Assembly (NCBI GenBank): GCA_019828595.1
Contig: JAHQRK010000001.1
Coordinates: 1,426,001-1,490,000 of the forward strand
DNA: 64,000 nucleotides
Direction: 5' to 3'
Source: Aphanomyces cochlioides
Taxonomy: Eukaryota > Oomycota > Saprolegniomycetes > Saprolegniales > Verrucalvaceae
A program made the position numbers and the translations under genes. Below are positions 11,960-23,839 of the stretch, piece after piece. The first letter of the stretch is position 1; each line of letters begins with the position of its first letter. The notes beneath the pieces were generated by a model. The model had not been told where the DNA came from. It saw nothing but the letters and a program-made list of their open reading frames with translations, and did not search any database.

Positions 11960-13652
11960 TCATTGTTTGTGGGAGAGCGGCACGAACTGGAGCACGAGGA
12001 GGGTCAGCCCGATGGCAATCAAAAATCCATGGCCCAAGATGGTCGACCACTGTCGCTTGTCCCGGAGACGCTTGAGATGGATGCCGATGGGAACGCAAAA
12101 GATGAGCACGAGGCCACCCGCGGCGCCAGTAAAGCGAAGGATATCGCCGACATTGGGATAATACACGGCAAAGAGTGTGGTCGTGGTCATGATGGCGACA
12201 TTGAGAAGCATGACGCTCGAGAGACTTGGCCACGTATTTTGAAACACCAGACCGAACAATTGAGTCCGAATGATGAGGAAGAAGAGCGGATAGACCGTGG
12301 CTAGCTGAAGAAACAAGGACAAGCGAGCGGCAAATGCAAAGACATCCCTAAGAATGAGAATCAACCAAAGATGACGAGGGGAGAGGCTCACTTGATGGGA
12401 AACGCGTCCAAGAAGTTTTGTTGAATGTGGCCATGGGGAAATCCAATGTAGCCCAAGACGCCGACCACAGTGTAGCTCAAACCGACCAAGAGGTAAGCCA
12501 GCTTCACGTCGCGCTACGAGGAACCTCAGTGAGGAAAAACTAAACGAGATGGATCTTAACCGCGTGGTTGGAAGGGTTGCTGTGGCGAATGATGGGCTGA
12601 ATCGCATTATGGATAAAGAACGACAGCGTGACGATGCCGCCCAAGACTCCAAATGACGACTTGGCGCCGAATGCAATGTCGTCCATCGGCTGGTGTGTTG
12701 CGATCGCTCGGATGCCATGGGATGTGATAAAGTAGATGGTGAAGAGAAGAAAAGGGATGCCGAATGAGTTCAAGTACACCAAAGTTGTAAACTGCTTCAA
12801 GTTTGTCAGTGGAAAGAGCAAACAGACCAAGAGGGCGGCTTCAGGTGGCGTCAACTTGGCTTTGATGTCGAGCCACTCGAATGTTGCCTGCAAGACAGTG
12901 TACGCGCATTGCTTCATGAGCACATGATATGCGATGCAAGCGCCAAGAAGGACAAATACAGATACACTCAGCGTTGCCGTTTGGGCTCGTCGTCCGAAAT
13001 GATACTGAGTGAGGTCTCCAAAGTCTGTGAAGTCCTGTCGGCATGATGAGATTGCCAGCTCGATGGGGAAGCACAAACCTTACCATACCACACGATTAAA
13101 TTGCAAGTGTAGCAGCAAATGACACCAACCAGGATGACAATTCCAATACCGAGGAGAATCCCTACGTTTCCATCAAGCTTCATACTCATTGTCAAGCTAA
13201 AAGTACCGCTGCATGAAAAGCCATACGGCAACGTCACCAACGTTGAGCCGATCATTGTATTCCAAATCGAGAACACTGTCGCCCATGTGCTTTGATACGT
13301 CTTGACAGGGGACATGATCGATTCTTCTTCGTCCATGCCTCGTACAAATGCTAGAAAGAGCGGAAATTTAGTCATTCTTGCCGATGTATTTCGCTTTACC
13401 AGCGGGGGGCAGGACATGGGGAGGTGGATAGACGTCAGGATGCCTGGTCGCCTTTGTCGGGGGCGACACTGCAACCCAATCTTTCTGCAACCGACGGAAG
13501 TATTTGACCTTGGAGCCCAAGTATTCCGTCCTTTGGGGCTCCCACGGCACGCGCTGCTCGCCGTCTTCTCTCTCATCGTCCGTCAAGAACGGTTCTTCCG
13601 CGTCGAGTTCGCGATCCATGCCAAAGTCACCAAGAAGATTGCAATCGACCAA
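11960..13652 (-). CDS. AAAP-family amino-acid transporter, copy 2 (SLC38-like)
   Basis: Same exon layout as the neighbouring copy and clearly homologous along its length. TM1 block is TVFSIWNTMIGSTLVTLPYG, closer to the SLC38 consensus than copy 1. Shared stretches include SFFIHNAIQPIIRHSNPS, AIATHQPMDD and the final TMs (FRFTGAAGGLVLIFCVPIG is similar to the partner). The start is placed at 13652 (MVDCNLLGDFGMDRE), giving an acidic N-tail with EYLGSKVKYFRRL, the same motif as in copy 1. About eleven TM segments are predicted by eye. Divergence between the copies is high in the tails and low in membrane helices, so the duplication is not recent. The gene is divergent from the WD40 gene, with only about 113 bases between starts. 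Confidence 0.85.
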
Positions 13653-13765
13653 TCAGAATCGAGTATTTTCAGCACGGACTTTAATATTATATAGAAATAT
13701 CAAGATAAATGACAAAAAATAATAAAACATGACTTCCGTGAGAACCATTTGAACCGAGCGAGCGC
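13653..13765. promoter_or_regulatory. compact bidirectional promoter
   Basis: Only 113 bases separate the start codons of two divergent genes (transporter on minus, WD40 on plus). The spacer holds CCAATCAGAAT near 13650 and the A/T-rich TTAATATTATATAG around 13681-13695. It is inferred to drive both genes. Confidence 0.5.
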
Positions 13766-15264
13766 ATGGTCAAGCAAGTCACGGGCTACGTCGGGCAAAA
13801 GGTCCGTGCGCTGAAATTCCTCAAGGGCGCGAAAGGAGCAGCCTGCCTCGAAGGAGATGAATGCGCTGTGCCGCTGCTTGTGGCTGGCGGATACGATTCA
13901 CAAGTATGCAACGTTGTTTTTTCCTCGGTGGTTTGAAGTGGACGTGAATAGGACAACACCTCGATCGCACTGCTATTTCCACATATGCCCACCGTGGATG
14001 AAATGGAGCTCGCAGAGGAATTTGAGTATGTTGATCTGTGTTTCATTCGTGTAATTTGAGCGTAGAGCCGACTCCACGACGGAAATTGTTGAGTTGAACT
14101 CTGTTCGACACGCCGGCGACGTGACGTCACTTGGATTTCTCTCAGTGAATAACACCGACTTTGTCATCAGTGGAAGCTCCAACGGAAGTCTCTATTGCAA
14201 CAGTATCGTAAAGGCCGAAGCCTCGCTTGCTCTGAAGTCAGAGGTAGGTTTGACGCACTGGATGAGGATTCCATCTTTATATCGTGTAGACAATTGCGCA
14301 ATGGGAGAACTTGTCAGTTGGAAGTCTGTCCGGCATTGACACTGACAGCAACTCAGCCTCTATTGTTGCTGCGTCTGAAAGCGGCCAGGTCGCATGGGCC
14401 AACCTCGGTCGTGTTGGAGACATTCAAGTGCTTGGTAGATTTCATTCCTCCTTGTCCATTCAACATAAGCGTAGATGTCGGTGGTTGGGCTGTCAACGAC
14501 GTGAAAATGCTTGGCATTAACTCGCATATTGCGTTGGCATGGTATTTCTTGACTCTTTCTGTTGTTTCTGACGCTATCGTAGTGCCAACCCTCGTCGTAC
14601 ACTTCAGCTGTGGGATTTAACAACAAGTCAGCGTGCTCCCGTCTCGGCATGCTTTGAGTAGGTCCTCCATCCTTATGGCCAGTGTTAACTTGCGGAGTAG
14701 CTCGACTGGTGCATTCACTTGCATCGCGACGCATCCAACTCGCCCTGAACTCCTCTTCACGGGCTCCTCTGAAGGTTATTTGGCAATTTGGGACCGCCGC
14801 ATGCTTGCGAATGGAGCTCTTCGTACTGAGCGCAAGCACAGAAAAGCAGGTTGGTCTTCCTTTCTCAATCTCACCGAGCTCATGACATCCTCTCCGACAG
14901 TTCGAAGCATCAAATGCCACGATACATTGCCAGGATTTATCTACAGCTGCGGCGAAGACAATGTCGTCCTGAGCTGGGACTTTTACGCTTCCAAGAAGCC
15001 AACGGAGAAGGTAGACCCTTCGGTCTTTTGTTCACAATCACGCCTCTAGGTTGACTACGAGCGCCATTCGCAAGTCGGCGTCGATTCTTTGAACGTTCGC
15101 ACTATTGACCATGGCACCTTGCCATACAATGCATTGGATATCGACGGCGTTTCCAACACGGTATGCATTCAACTTCCATTTCACACAATGAACTTGTCGA
15201 TTAGTTGGTTGCTGGATCCGACAACCACTCGATTCTGCTTTGTGAAGACGTCACGACACCGTAA
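13766..15264 (+). CDS. WD40 beta-propeller protein, Nup43-like
   Basis: Nine or ten short exons read through to a stop at 15262-15264. The start is MVKQVTGYVGQKVRALKFL. Blade-like repeats can be read as HAGDVTSLGFLS ... FVISGSSNGSLYC, then SGIDTDSNSASIVAASESGQVAW, then TGAFTCIATHPTRPELLFTGSSEGYLAIWD (the clearest WD repeat), then a blade ending IYSCGEDNVVLSWDF and finally VAGSDNHSILLCED. Length (about 360 aa) and the two-part propeller are like Nup43, a subunit of the Nup107-160 nuclear-pore complex, but WD40 families are hard to separate by eye. The call is family-level. All exons keep frame across introns of about 40-50 bases. Confidence 0.6.
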
Positions 15265-15284
15265 GAATGCAATGCAAATTGTCT

Positions 15285-17088
15285 TTATGCCGCTTTGGTT
15301 GTCGCCATGTCTCTACAACACTCGTCACATCCCCACTGAGAGAGAACTACGTACTCTGGCCAAACCATCGTCGGGACAACTTGAGCGACGTCTTCGCGTG
15401 AGTCCAAGTAAGCAACTTTGGCATAGAAGGAGCTATGGACAAACGACTGCCCGACCCAGAGAGTCATTTTCAACCACAAAGTCGCTTCCAAGATGTAGAA
15501 TGCCTTGAGGTTCTCACGGTATCTACAAGTTTGCTCACATGACGCAGCGACACATTGGCAAGCACGTACTTGGATGAAAACGTTTTACAGAGCTGCTGCA
15601 GCCATGCTGTCGTCGGTTGATTAGCTTCCGTGACCTCGCCATGAGCGTAAATGACCTACGCAAACGTTGAATCGTCACATTCGGGGCTTTGACAAGAGCT
15701 TCTTACTGTGTATTTACGCTCGACGACAGCGTCCATGACTCGTATGATGTAGAGCATTACGCGCTCCAAGTCAACAGCGTCGATGGGGAGGTTCTTCCCC
15801 ACAACCATCAAGACCGGAGCACCAGCGTGGTCTACGCCTAGAGGTCCATCGGCAGTCGTGTCATTGGGGCGTCTGCTCTGTACCTGCGCGGTAAATGAGT
15901 TTGAGCTTGACAATGTCTTGGAGATCCTTCCCATGCAGCGATGAGTTTCGACGGAGAGAAGGACGCGCTTACTTGATGCTTGGCTTGATCCAAGTAGCTC
16001 TGGTATGGAATGGCTGCCTTGGGCTCGATCGATTTTGACTTGGCGCGACCCAAATTGCGCTTCCGAATGCGTTCCAGTCGCTCTTCGTCAGGGCTGTCCT
16101 TCATCTCGCAGAAATCTTTGGTCACGAGTGAGTCACTGGTAAAGCGCTCCAAAGCTATTCACGCTGTGACGCCACAATGTCGCCAAGCTTGGTCGTACCT
16201 GCGTTGGCCCGCGCTTGCTCGTCAGCTACCAGAGACGAGATACGAATCTTTCGCTCTTCGATGACAGGCTCACCGTGCTCGTCACCGAGATTCAAGTTTG
16301 GCAAGCCACTGAAAGTTGACGCGGCCAAGGCAATTTCGTCCTTCGAGCGAGGGAAATACATCGGTAGCCACTTGGAATAGAGATGCCAGTCGAACTGGTC
16401 GTCCACGCAGAGAAGAATGACGTCAAAGGCATTGCCGTGATGCTCCAGGAAGCGACGCACAGTGCGCAGTGCCACATGTAAGGCATCTTCTCGCGGATAA
16501 CCTTTTTTCTTGCTGTAAAGACATGGAATCGCGACTGTGGCCAATCCTTCTTCCTTCGCCACGCGAAGAACGTTACGGTAGCATCCATGGAGCGCATTCT
16601 CGGCTGCAATCTTGTACTTGATGTTGTACTTTGGAGTGACAGTGTGAATAATCTTCCTACAGGTCGACCTGAGCGTGGGTGCGTGCAGTCTCCATGACTT
16701 ACTTTGCTGGCAACTGGCATGCTCGCGTGGCCACTGCATCCCCTGTTCGACAGGATCCCGCGGCTTGAATCTCGACGTAGATTTCGTCTCCAGCAGCTTC
16801 AAGGATCTCACCACTTACACCGCTGTCGTCGAGGAGACTTTCGCTCGTGGGGTTTACAACTGCATCAACTTGGAGCGTCCAATGTGCTCCTTTCCAGAGG
16901 GCGATCTTGGCGTTTAGCCCGGGATTCAATTGAAACGGAGCATTGCTGACCTCAGGAGACGCTCCAGGCGCACCATTCTCCCACGGAGAGAGAGAATTCC
17001 AGCGCGGAATTGATGCAATGTCCATGGCGACTTTGGCGCTCTCTCGACGGTAGCAACGTTGAAGTTCTTTTTTCGCACATTCACCCAA
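15285..17088 (-). CDS. GDAP2-like protein: macro domain plus CRAL-TRIO
   Basis: GDAP2 proteins join an N-terminal macro (ADP-ribose-binding-like) domain to a C-terminal CRAL-TRIO lipid-binding domain. Start at 17088 (MGECAKKELQRCYRRES). The macro domain starts with LQVDAVVNPTSESLLDDSGV and continues through IIHTVTPKYNIKYKIAAENA and ATVAIPCLYSKKKGYPREDA. After a basic linker (ERLERIRKRNLGRAKSKSIE), the CRAL-TRIO part reads AGAPVLMVVGKNLPIDAVDL, LYIIRVMDAVVERKYT, VIYAHGEVTEANQPTTAWL and YRENLKAFYILEATLWLKM. It ends at 15285. The order and spacing match GDAP2. In macro domains the conserved Asn of VVNPT is present. The stop lies 20 bases from the stop of the convergent WD40 gene. Confidence 0.85.
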
Positions 17089-17297
17089 ATACCGGATAAA
17101 TCGTAGTTATCCGAAAGTCGTTACCCCACATAGCTATGAAATATATTTACCTGATTTTACTGACATTACGTCACTACTGTAGTGACAAATCCCTAGTTAG
17201 TTGCAAAACGAACCTGGGTTTAAGGACATAATTCAATTACTGCGTTTCAATATGAGGTGCATTTCACGTTGGTTTTGCATCAGCAGCTTCATCCGCC
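17089..17297. promoter_or_regulatory. divergent promoter with inverted CGGATAA/TTATCCG
   Basis: This spacer lies between the starts of the GDAP2-like gene (minus) and V-ATPase subunit e (plus). It contains a perfect inverted repeat, CGGATAA, 7 bases, TTATCCG (about 17093-17113). The same TTATCCGG word recurs in front of bL27. This is read directly from sequence; binding by a factor is inferred. Confidence 0.45.
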
Positions 17298-17633
17298 ATG
17301 TCGACCGCTCTCACGATCCCGCCACCTCTCTGGAATGGAAGCGTGACTTACTTTGTCCTCACCGTCGTTGCGATTGTGATCGGTATCCTTGGTCGTCTTA
17401 CCGGCAAAGTTGACAAGGAACATGCCTCGTAAGTCAATGACGACCCCCTTCTCTCACCGAGCGATCCGTTGTAGAATCTTTATCCTTTTCGCGGCTATGA
17501 CGGGCTTTTGCTTGTGGATCTTCTGGTACGTAATGACGTTTATGGATGAAATACTGAGGGAATATGCTGCAGGGCATGCTGCTGGTTGCATCAATGGCAC
17601 GTGTTGATCGTACCTACCTTCATCAGCGAATAA
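17298..17633 (+). CDS. V-type H+-ATPase subunit e (Vma9 / ATP6V0E)
   Basis: Three exons (17298-17428, 17475-17525, 17573-17633) code for exactly 80 aa, the usual length of this tiny membrane subunit of the Vo sector. The start is MSTALTIPPPLWNGSVTYFV, then a TM segment (VLTVVAIVIGILGRL), a short loop, and a second TM after the intron (IFILFAAMTGFCLWIFW). The protein ends in the characteristic W-x-HP/HVLIVP-like tail: CCWLHQWHVLIVP then FISE. All three exons restore frame precisely. It would act in vacuolar and vesicle acidification. Confidence 0.8.
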
Positions 17634-18536
17634 CGAGGTCGCTCCGACGTCAAGTCAGTCAAACGACCATGCATAATTGCCAAATAAATATGTATGCATT
17701 CAGTCAAGGCGATGCCATTGCTTCCTCTCTTGTCATCGACTTGAACACTTTTGACCAGCTACCTAGGAGAATATCCTGTACGCAGGAGTAGATGCGCCCA
17801 ACCCGAATGGAATCGACCTTCGAGCAAGCACACAACATATATCATGGGCAAACGATTATTGGTCTCTTAACTTGACAATTCTATGAAGTCGGTCTGCACC
17901 AACAACTAGCTTTCGACAAGGGAATGTGAAAGGCAATGACATTTTCGTTGCCATTCCTCCACGATGAAAGCCATGGACATCTACCTAAGCTATTGATCTA
18001 CTAGTCATCATTGATTAGGCATTCTGGTCGCTCCCAGTAATCACAAGCTGCATGTATGAAGCCTGAATTCGTATCAACGGGGGGGAATGCTTCCATGAAT
18101 TAGGGATGGTATATCAAACACACGAAACCTAGTAAACACTCCGCTGTTGTCATATACTCGGTGCGGAACACTCTTGCCCTCGCTGAATTCCCCTTTGAGC
18201 GAAGATCAAACTCAAGTCCAGCAACTTGCTCCACTTGAGCTCCTCGGTGACTTACAATATTCCCCTGGACAACTCGAGCGAGAAGTACGCCTTTGCTCTC
18301 AATCTCAATGGCTTTCTCCCCTTCTTTTCTCGAAGGGAGCACTGAACTCCATCATTCCATCATGGGTCATGCTTGAGGCGCGTGTCTTGCCCGCAGCAGT
18401 TTCAAGATTGATGTGCTTCCGGATAACTTTGTCCAACCGGAAACCATATCCGGATTTGACATTATCCGGATGACCCACCAGTGTTATCCGGATGGCTCAT
18501 GTATTTTGGGTTTCGGAGGTCCATTCTTTTGGAACC
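17634..18536. other. spacer, possible relic plus bL27 promoter with ATCCGGAT repeats
   Basis: No intact gene is seen. A short frame around 18205-18340 (NIPLDNSSEKYAFALNLNG) looks protein-like but is closed on both sides. Close to the bL27 gene, the palindrome ATCCGGAT occurs at 18448-18455, 18464-18471 and 18486-18493, with a partial copy at 18418-18425, about 45-120 bases upstream of the chosen start. Confidence 0.45.
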
Positions 18537-18917
18537 ATGTCGCTCGCGTTCTTCCGCAGCTTGACGCTGGCGTCTCCATTCTTGCCCGCGCAATTCGTAC
18601 GTCATGCCAGTAAGAAGTCTGGTGGTTCGACCAAGAACGGCCGTGATTCGATCTCGAAGCGTTTGGGTGTGAAGAAGTTTGGCGGTGAAGCTGTCGTTGC
18701 CGGCAACATCATTATTCGCCAACGCGGCACCAAGTACTACCCATCCAAGGGCGTAGGCATGGGCAAAGACCACACGTTGTTTGCCACGCGCGATGGATTT
18801 GTTCGCTTCTGGTGGAATGTCCCCAAGAAGCGCCAAGAAGTCTCTGTGAACCAAAACCGAGAACGTCAACGACGGGGTGTGGTGAAAGAAGCGGCAACAG
18901 CCCAGGCGACAGCGTAA
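18537..18917 (+). CDS. mitochondrial large-subunit ribosomal protein bL27
   Basis: An intronless frame codes for 126 aa from [20 protein letters not shown]. The first about 20 residues are hydrophobic/basic, as in a mitochondrial presequence, and end in [18 protein letters not shown], the canonical start of mature bL27 (KKSGGST-NGRDS). The rest, [40 protein letters not shown] and ATRDGFVRF, is diagnostic. An upstream in-frame ATG at 18492 would add 15 residues but overlaps the repeated promoter words, so the internal start is preferred. bL27 touches the peptidyl-transferase centre of the organelle ribosome. Confidence 0.93.
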   Translation: MSLAFFRSLTLASPFLPAQFVRHASKKSGGSTKNGRDSISKRLGVKKFGGEAVVAGNIIIRQRGTKYYPSKGVGMGKDHTLFATRDGFVRFWWNVPKKRQEVSVNQNRERQRRGVVKEAATAQATA

Positions 18918-18974
18918 GCGATAGACTCTTTGTATTTTCACCATAGCTCAATGGAACCCCGCGTTTTATTCTTG

Positions 18975-19151
18975 CTACAACTGATTGCGCCAAAACTTGG
19001 CCTCTTGCGCGTCGCGGATCTTGGCTTTCTCTTCGAGGTGGCGCAGATTCTTCTCTCGGAGTTGGCGTGTGTAGACATCTTCTTGCTTGTTGGCTGGCAT
19101 GCTCACTACCAAGCTCATGAGCGCCATCGTCATTAGCAAGCTCCCCTTCAT
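18975..19151 (-). CDS. 58-aa microprotein with hydrophobic N-terminus
   Basis: A small intact frame lies in the 300-base gap between bL27 and the membrane protein. It starts MKGSLLMTMALMSLVVSMPA (signal peptide or single TM), followed by a charged helical tail (YTRQLREKNLRHLEEKAKI and DAQEAKFWRNQL). The layout, one TM plus a short charged helix, is like small mitochondrial or ER accessory subunits, for instance respiratory-complex or assembly factors, but I cannot name it. TATAAA directly precedes the ATG on the minus strand. The composition is clearly coding-like, which supports a real gene. Confidence 0.55.
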   Translation of the reverse strand: MKGSLLMTMALMSLVVSMPANKQEDVYTRQLREKNLRHLEEKAKIRDAQEAKFWRNQL

Positions 19152-19212
19152 TTTATACTCTGATCCACTGGAAACAGGATGAACATGGAGGTACGCGATG
19201 GTATTAATAGCT

Positions 19213-21829
19213 TTACTGGCTCATGGACACGATAAGATCAATAATGACGGCGAGGAAGTTGAACGACTGGGCGTAGATGCCATACTTAGAGGCCATTCCC
19301 ATGTACGGCGATGTGTCCTTGACGACTTCCGGCTGTGGTTCTATCAGACGAGAGAGTTAGCGCTTGAGTTCATGGAGCAAGGAGGACATACCTGGTGGTT
19401 GGAGGTCTGACCGACGGGCGCGGATTGCTTCCAACTTCTTCTGGAGTTTGGCGCGCATCCAGCCTTGGATCTTCAGGAGCGTGTGGAACCATTCTTCGAA
19501 TTCGAGCGTGCGGAGACTCTTGAGGATGAAGAACGATCGACGGAGGCTTTCTTCCTCCCGCGAGATGAACATGCCGAGGAGAATCACCACGACGACGTAC
19601 GTCATGTACTCGATCCACAAGTTACGCAGTTCTTTCTCGCCGCTCATGACGAACGCCAAGGGCGACTCATTGGACGGCGCAAGGACAAACGCGGCGACGA
19701 TCATGAACACAATCGCAAGGATGACCGTCGTCACGGTGGCGTAGATGAACCGAATGCGGAAGCCAGACCGGTGGGGGAAGAGCAGCGCGTTGATAAAGCC
19801 CATGAAGTAGACGTTCTGCTTCTTGTGCGTTGTGCGAGTGACCCAAAGCAGCAGCGTCGCAATGCAACTCACATGGAGAACCACGACGATGGAAGCGTAG
19901 ATCTGGCCGTAGCGAACATACCTAGAGCCAAAGCCATGAGATGACGGCGGCGGCAAAGGAATGCCTTACCCCCCTTTCGAGTTGAGGAGATACGTCCATC
20001 GCTCATCGCGCCACTGCCGCCAGCGCTTGACATTTAATGCAGTCTGAACCACATGGATAAACCGTTGTCCAGGACGATGTGGGGCCTCTTGGGCAGTGTT
20101 GGCTTCCGCGACGTGGATGACATCCTCCTCGTGGAGCTGGTCTTGATTCGCTTCCTTGAGCCACTTGCGGTAGAATGCATTGCCCATGCAGTAGAGGACA
20201 CCAACGATGCTGAGATAGCACGGGACGGTGATACCGTAGCGGCAGATGACGGAGGCGTAGTACGCCCACGACGACTCGGCTTGTGTGAATGAGCTCTTGG
20301 GCTTGACGGGATGGCCAGGCAGCCAGAGAAGCTTATAATCCTGAATGCCGAGGATGATCTGGTCGACGAGAAGGCCGTAGATGGGGAAGCGGAGGACGCG
20401 GAAGACGCCGGCATGCAGGCTCGCTTCGTTGGGATTTTGGAATGGAAACGAGTCGATGAGGTACCAATGCTTGTAGAAGACATTCTCCACGTCGGGGTCT
20501 TTGAAGCCCATGTTGACCTTGCGGAGCAGGTTGCGCTTCTTGAATTTGTCGTCGTCGAGGACGACTGAGTCGTCTTCCATGAGTCCCGAGAAAGGCAATT
20601 GCAGTGCAAAGTTGCGGCGACGCAGCAGTTCCTACAGGATTGTCAGAGCAAGAGGAGAGCTGGTTGTACCTGGCGGTAGTGCGACACCATGCCGCCGATG
20701 ATGCTAATGCCGTAGTTGATCGTCTGGTAGACGAGATCCGAGACGGAATCCCATTTCTCGGACGTCTGCGCGTCCAAGTAATGCTTGGACGTGAGTTGGA
20801 TCACGAGGTAGAGCACAAACGTGCTCCATCCAAAGAGACAACTCCACTGGAAGCGCATCTTGGTGACGCCAAACACTGGAATGAGCAGGATGACGAGCGG
20901 CAGGACGGGGCCAGTGTATCGTCCGACGGGTTTCCGCACGATGAGCGACATGGAGACGATACCAAACACAACGAACGTGAGCATTTCCAGCGGGGAGCCG
21001 CCGTGGAAGTAGCGCAGATTCGTCAGAGCGGCGCCAACGCCAAATGAAAGCGGTCCGACGACACTGAGCGCGTCGAGAACGTTCTTGCGCGTGACGTTGC
21101 CAAAGGAAAACTGCCAGAACGGCATGGACGCCGTCGCCTTGTACGAGTCGCGCGTCGTGTCGTACCATAGATAAAAGCCGAGGGAGAAGAGGCCAAGGAG
21201 GAAGATGAAGCGGACGCGGAGCAGCGAGCTCTTCTGCGCATAAGCCGTGTACGCTCGTTCGTAGACTGGCGAGAAGCGCAGCGTGTGTGGGTTCATCCCG
21301 GCCTGCTCTTGGATCTTGGCAAACTGTTCTCGGTAGTACTGTCGGGCTTTCATGATCTGCAAGGTCTCTAGCCAGCGCACAGGCAGCTTGAGTCGTCAAC
21401 TAGCCTTGGGAAGAGCTTACCTTCTAGCGATCTGCCTTCTTCCATGGGAGTGCGGTTGGCATTGAGAATGAGCTGGTTCGCGTCTTCGTCTCCGAGGAAC
21501 GGCGCGTCCAAGAGGAGCGAGTCGCCTCGCGCGACGGAGCGTTTGAATCCACCGGCGGTCGTGGCGGCAGCGTGCATTTTAGTCTTGTAGTGGATCTCGC
21601 TGAGAAAGCTTTGCTGCGACGATCGATGGGAGCGGCCCGCGCCGCCAATCGAGTTGACAGCGGACAGTCTGCCGAGCGACTGTCGTTCTGAAACGGCTGT
21701 GTGGACTTGACTTGGCTCCATGATGACAAAGGACGCGTCGGTGAGAAAGGAATCCTCACCGTCCATGCGGCGCGGCGTCTCAAAGTTGGGTTTCATATCG
21801 GCCGACCGATTGCGAAATGCCAATCTCAC
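19213..21829 (-). CDS. large multi-pass membrane protein, cyclase-like membrane region without catalytic domain
   Basis: Five or so exons code for roughly 770 aa. A cytosolic N-tail (start 21829) is Ser-rich. The first membrane block of about six helices includes VRFIFLLGLFSLGFYLWYD, LEMLTFVVFGIVSMSLIV, PVLPLVILLIPVFGVTK and TINYGISIIGGMVSHYRQ. A cytosolic region starts ELLRRRNFALQLPFSG, followed by a second membrane block (SIVVVLHVSCIATLLLWV, YATVTTVILAIVFMIVAAFV, IEYMTYVVVVILLGMFI). The tail has a coiled segment (WMRAKLQKKLEAIRARR), and the protein ends FNFLAVIIDLIVSMSQ. The YRQELLRRRNFALQ junction resembles the point where membrane-bound adenylyl/guanylyl cyclases leave the membrane, but no cyclase domain follows. 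Function is not assigned. Confidence 0.7.
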
Positions 21830-23839
21830 GCGAAGGGGCGATCAAGTGCAAGTCGGCGCAAGCTGTTTTCAAGTGTATATAAATTTCGACATCGAACATG
21901 ACGCCGTAGAGTCCGGCCACGCCATCGCGTTGGACAATGAGACAGCAATGAGAGAGACAAGGAGAAGGCAGTCGCTGTCCAACGACCGAGCAAGGGAGCG
22001 CAAGGACGAGAGAGGAACGCCAGGACGAGACGGCGGTGGTCTTGCGAGCGTACAGCCACTCCCTTGCCAAGGGAAGGTTTCATCCGGGTGCATGATACAT
22101 GTACAGTGTAGTGACAGGCCATGGAGTGGTTGACAAGAAACACAGCTGTAGATTGCCATGTCAGGGAGCGCGCATTCTTCCGAGAGCTTGCTTGGCCACA
22201 TTGCGATAGCCGGATCCATCACCATGGAACAGGTTCAGTTCCATTCAAGCCGTGAGAGAGTGAGGGAAGAGGATGCGGCACGAAACGCGGCATTCCATGG
22301 AGACGATGGATGGAAATGGGAGCGAGCGGAAGCACTGACGGCGTTGAGACTGAACAAGCGAGTGCCTCGCCCATCGGATGCAGAAGGTGAAGATGGTCTT
22401 CCAAGCCGACAGTGAGTTGAGATGGTGGACAGAAGGCTTCATCCATGTCGACATTAGAAGAGATGCCAGTGAGCTTTATGGGCAAGGCATGGAGCTTGCC
22501 ATGCTGGCTTGCGTCACTTGGATAATGGGCCTGACGAGAATCCAACAGATGGACGTCACCAGCATGAGTTCCATAAAGAATGCGCGGCTCTCCTTAAATA
22601 TCGGCTCTTCTTCCCCAGATGGACTCGGCAAGATCTCTCGATCAACTGGACAGATCTTTCCATCCGCTCGTTCATCCACATGGAAGTTCATGGCGGAAAG
22701 CCGCCCCTGCGGTCAGTTTCCATGAGATGGAAAATGACATTCTGGACATGCCCGTCCCATGAGTGGAAATGTTTGAAATTTTGGAATTGCCGCGCCACAT
22801 CCACGTCGTTCGCTCCTGTTCCATGGGCCGTCCACCTCTCTGCACGTTTCTTCCGCCATGCAAGGGAAGAGCAAAGTAAACAGAGAAAAGAGCGTCAACA
22901 CCTTTCAAGTTGATAGGAAATCTCGACCATTCATCCTTATTGCCTCCTCTCCATGGCACCTGGCGTGATGGAGACGACATAATACCGACTCCTTCACGCG
23001 ATGAATCCACAAGAAATGATGGTGAGCACCCACAGTACCGCCGTGAGTTGTCGTCGTCGTTCGGTTGACGCGCTCGATGGTTGTCTTGGAGCGATGCAAG
23101 CTTTGAAGTTGACGCAAAGCCATTCGATGCACTCGGGCCAGTCAATCTGGCAGGAGCGACAATTGAGACATCGCACGGTGGCGTTTCTTTGCGTCCAGAT
23201 CACGAGCAGGACGGAAAAACGCTCTTGTTAGTGCCGTCAAAGCCACCTCGGCAATTGCATCCTGCGTGCTCCTCGTCCTTGCAGCTCCAGCAACTTTCCC
23301 CCCTTGGGATTGTCTCGTCTGTCATCTTTCCGCTTGGTGGATTTCTCAGCTTAGACACAATCTTTCAACTTTTCAACCACAAAAGCTCGGTGCTTCGGAG
23401 TTCAAACTCCACCAACGACAGCTCGATGCGCTTCATTTAAGCTCCTCTCTGCTTGATTTCCAGCTCGTCATGAGATCGCAAGCGCATGTTGTCGTCCGAG
23501 CAGATCGTCGCGTCCAACTGTGCAATGATGGCGAAACCTCACCCCAAGAAAATTTCCCTGCAAATCCTACGACGACCACATACCTTACATCATGTGCTAC
23601 AAAATACTCCGTCGTGATCAATCTGCGATATATTTATAATATAATTAGTGCAACAGATGCTCGGACATATTGTGGTGAATGTTGGTCATATTCGATATTT
23701 CATCATACTCTGCGACATCTTTTATATGAAGATTTGTATGTAAAAATATCGACTTGGCAATCCCACAGTGCGGTTATCAGTACTTGGGTGACGTTGCCAT
23801 AGAAAAGCACGCGGATGCATCGGCTTTGTCGCGAGCGTT
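21830..23839. other. 2-kb spacer without a recognised gene
   Basis: Several frames of 70-157 aa exist on both strands (longest 22672-23145 on minus), none with a domain. Around 22960-23270 two frames read like former coding sequence (ending HPQYRRELSSSFG, and FEVDAKPFDALGPVNLAGAT), but they switch frame and have no splice logic I could find. 23580-23770 is A/T-rich (TTTATAATATAATTAG) and probably belongs to the promoter of the START-domain gene. I see nothing firm here. Confidence 0.4.

Noticed and set aside
22672..23145. 157-aa minus frame in the spacer
   Set aside because: No domain, no signal peptide, no splice partners; composition is ordinary for chance frames in this genome.
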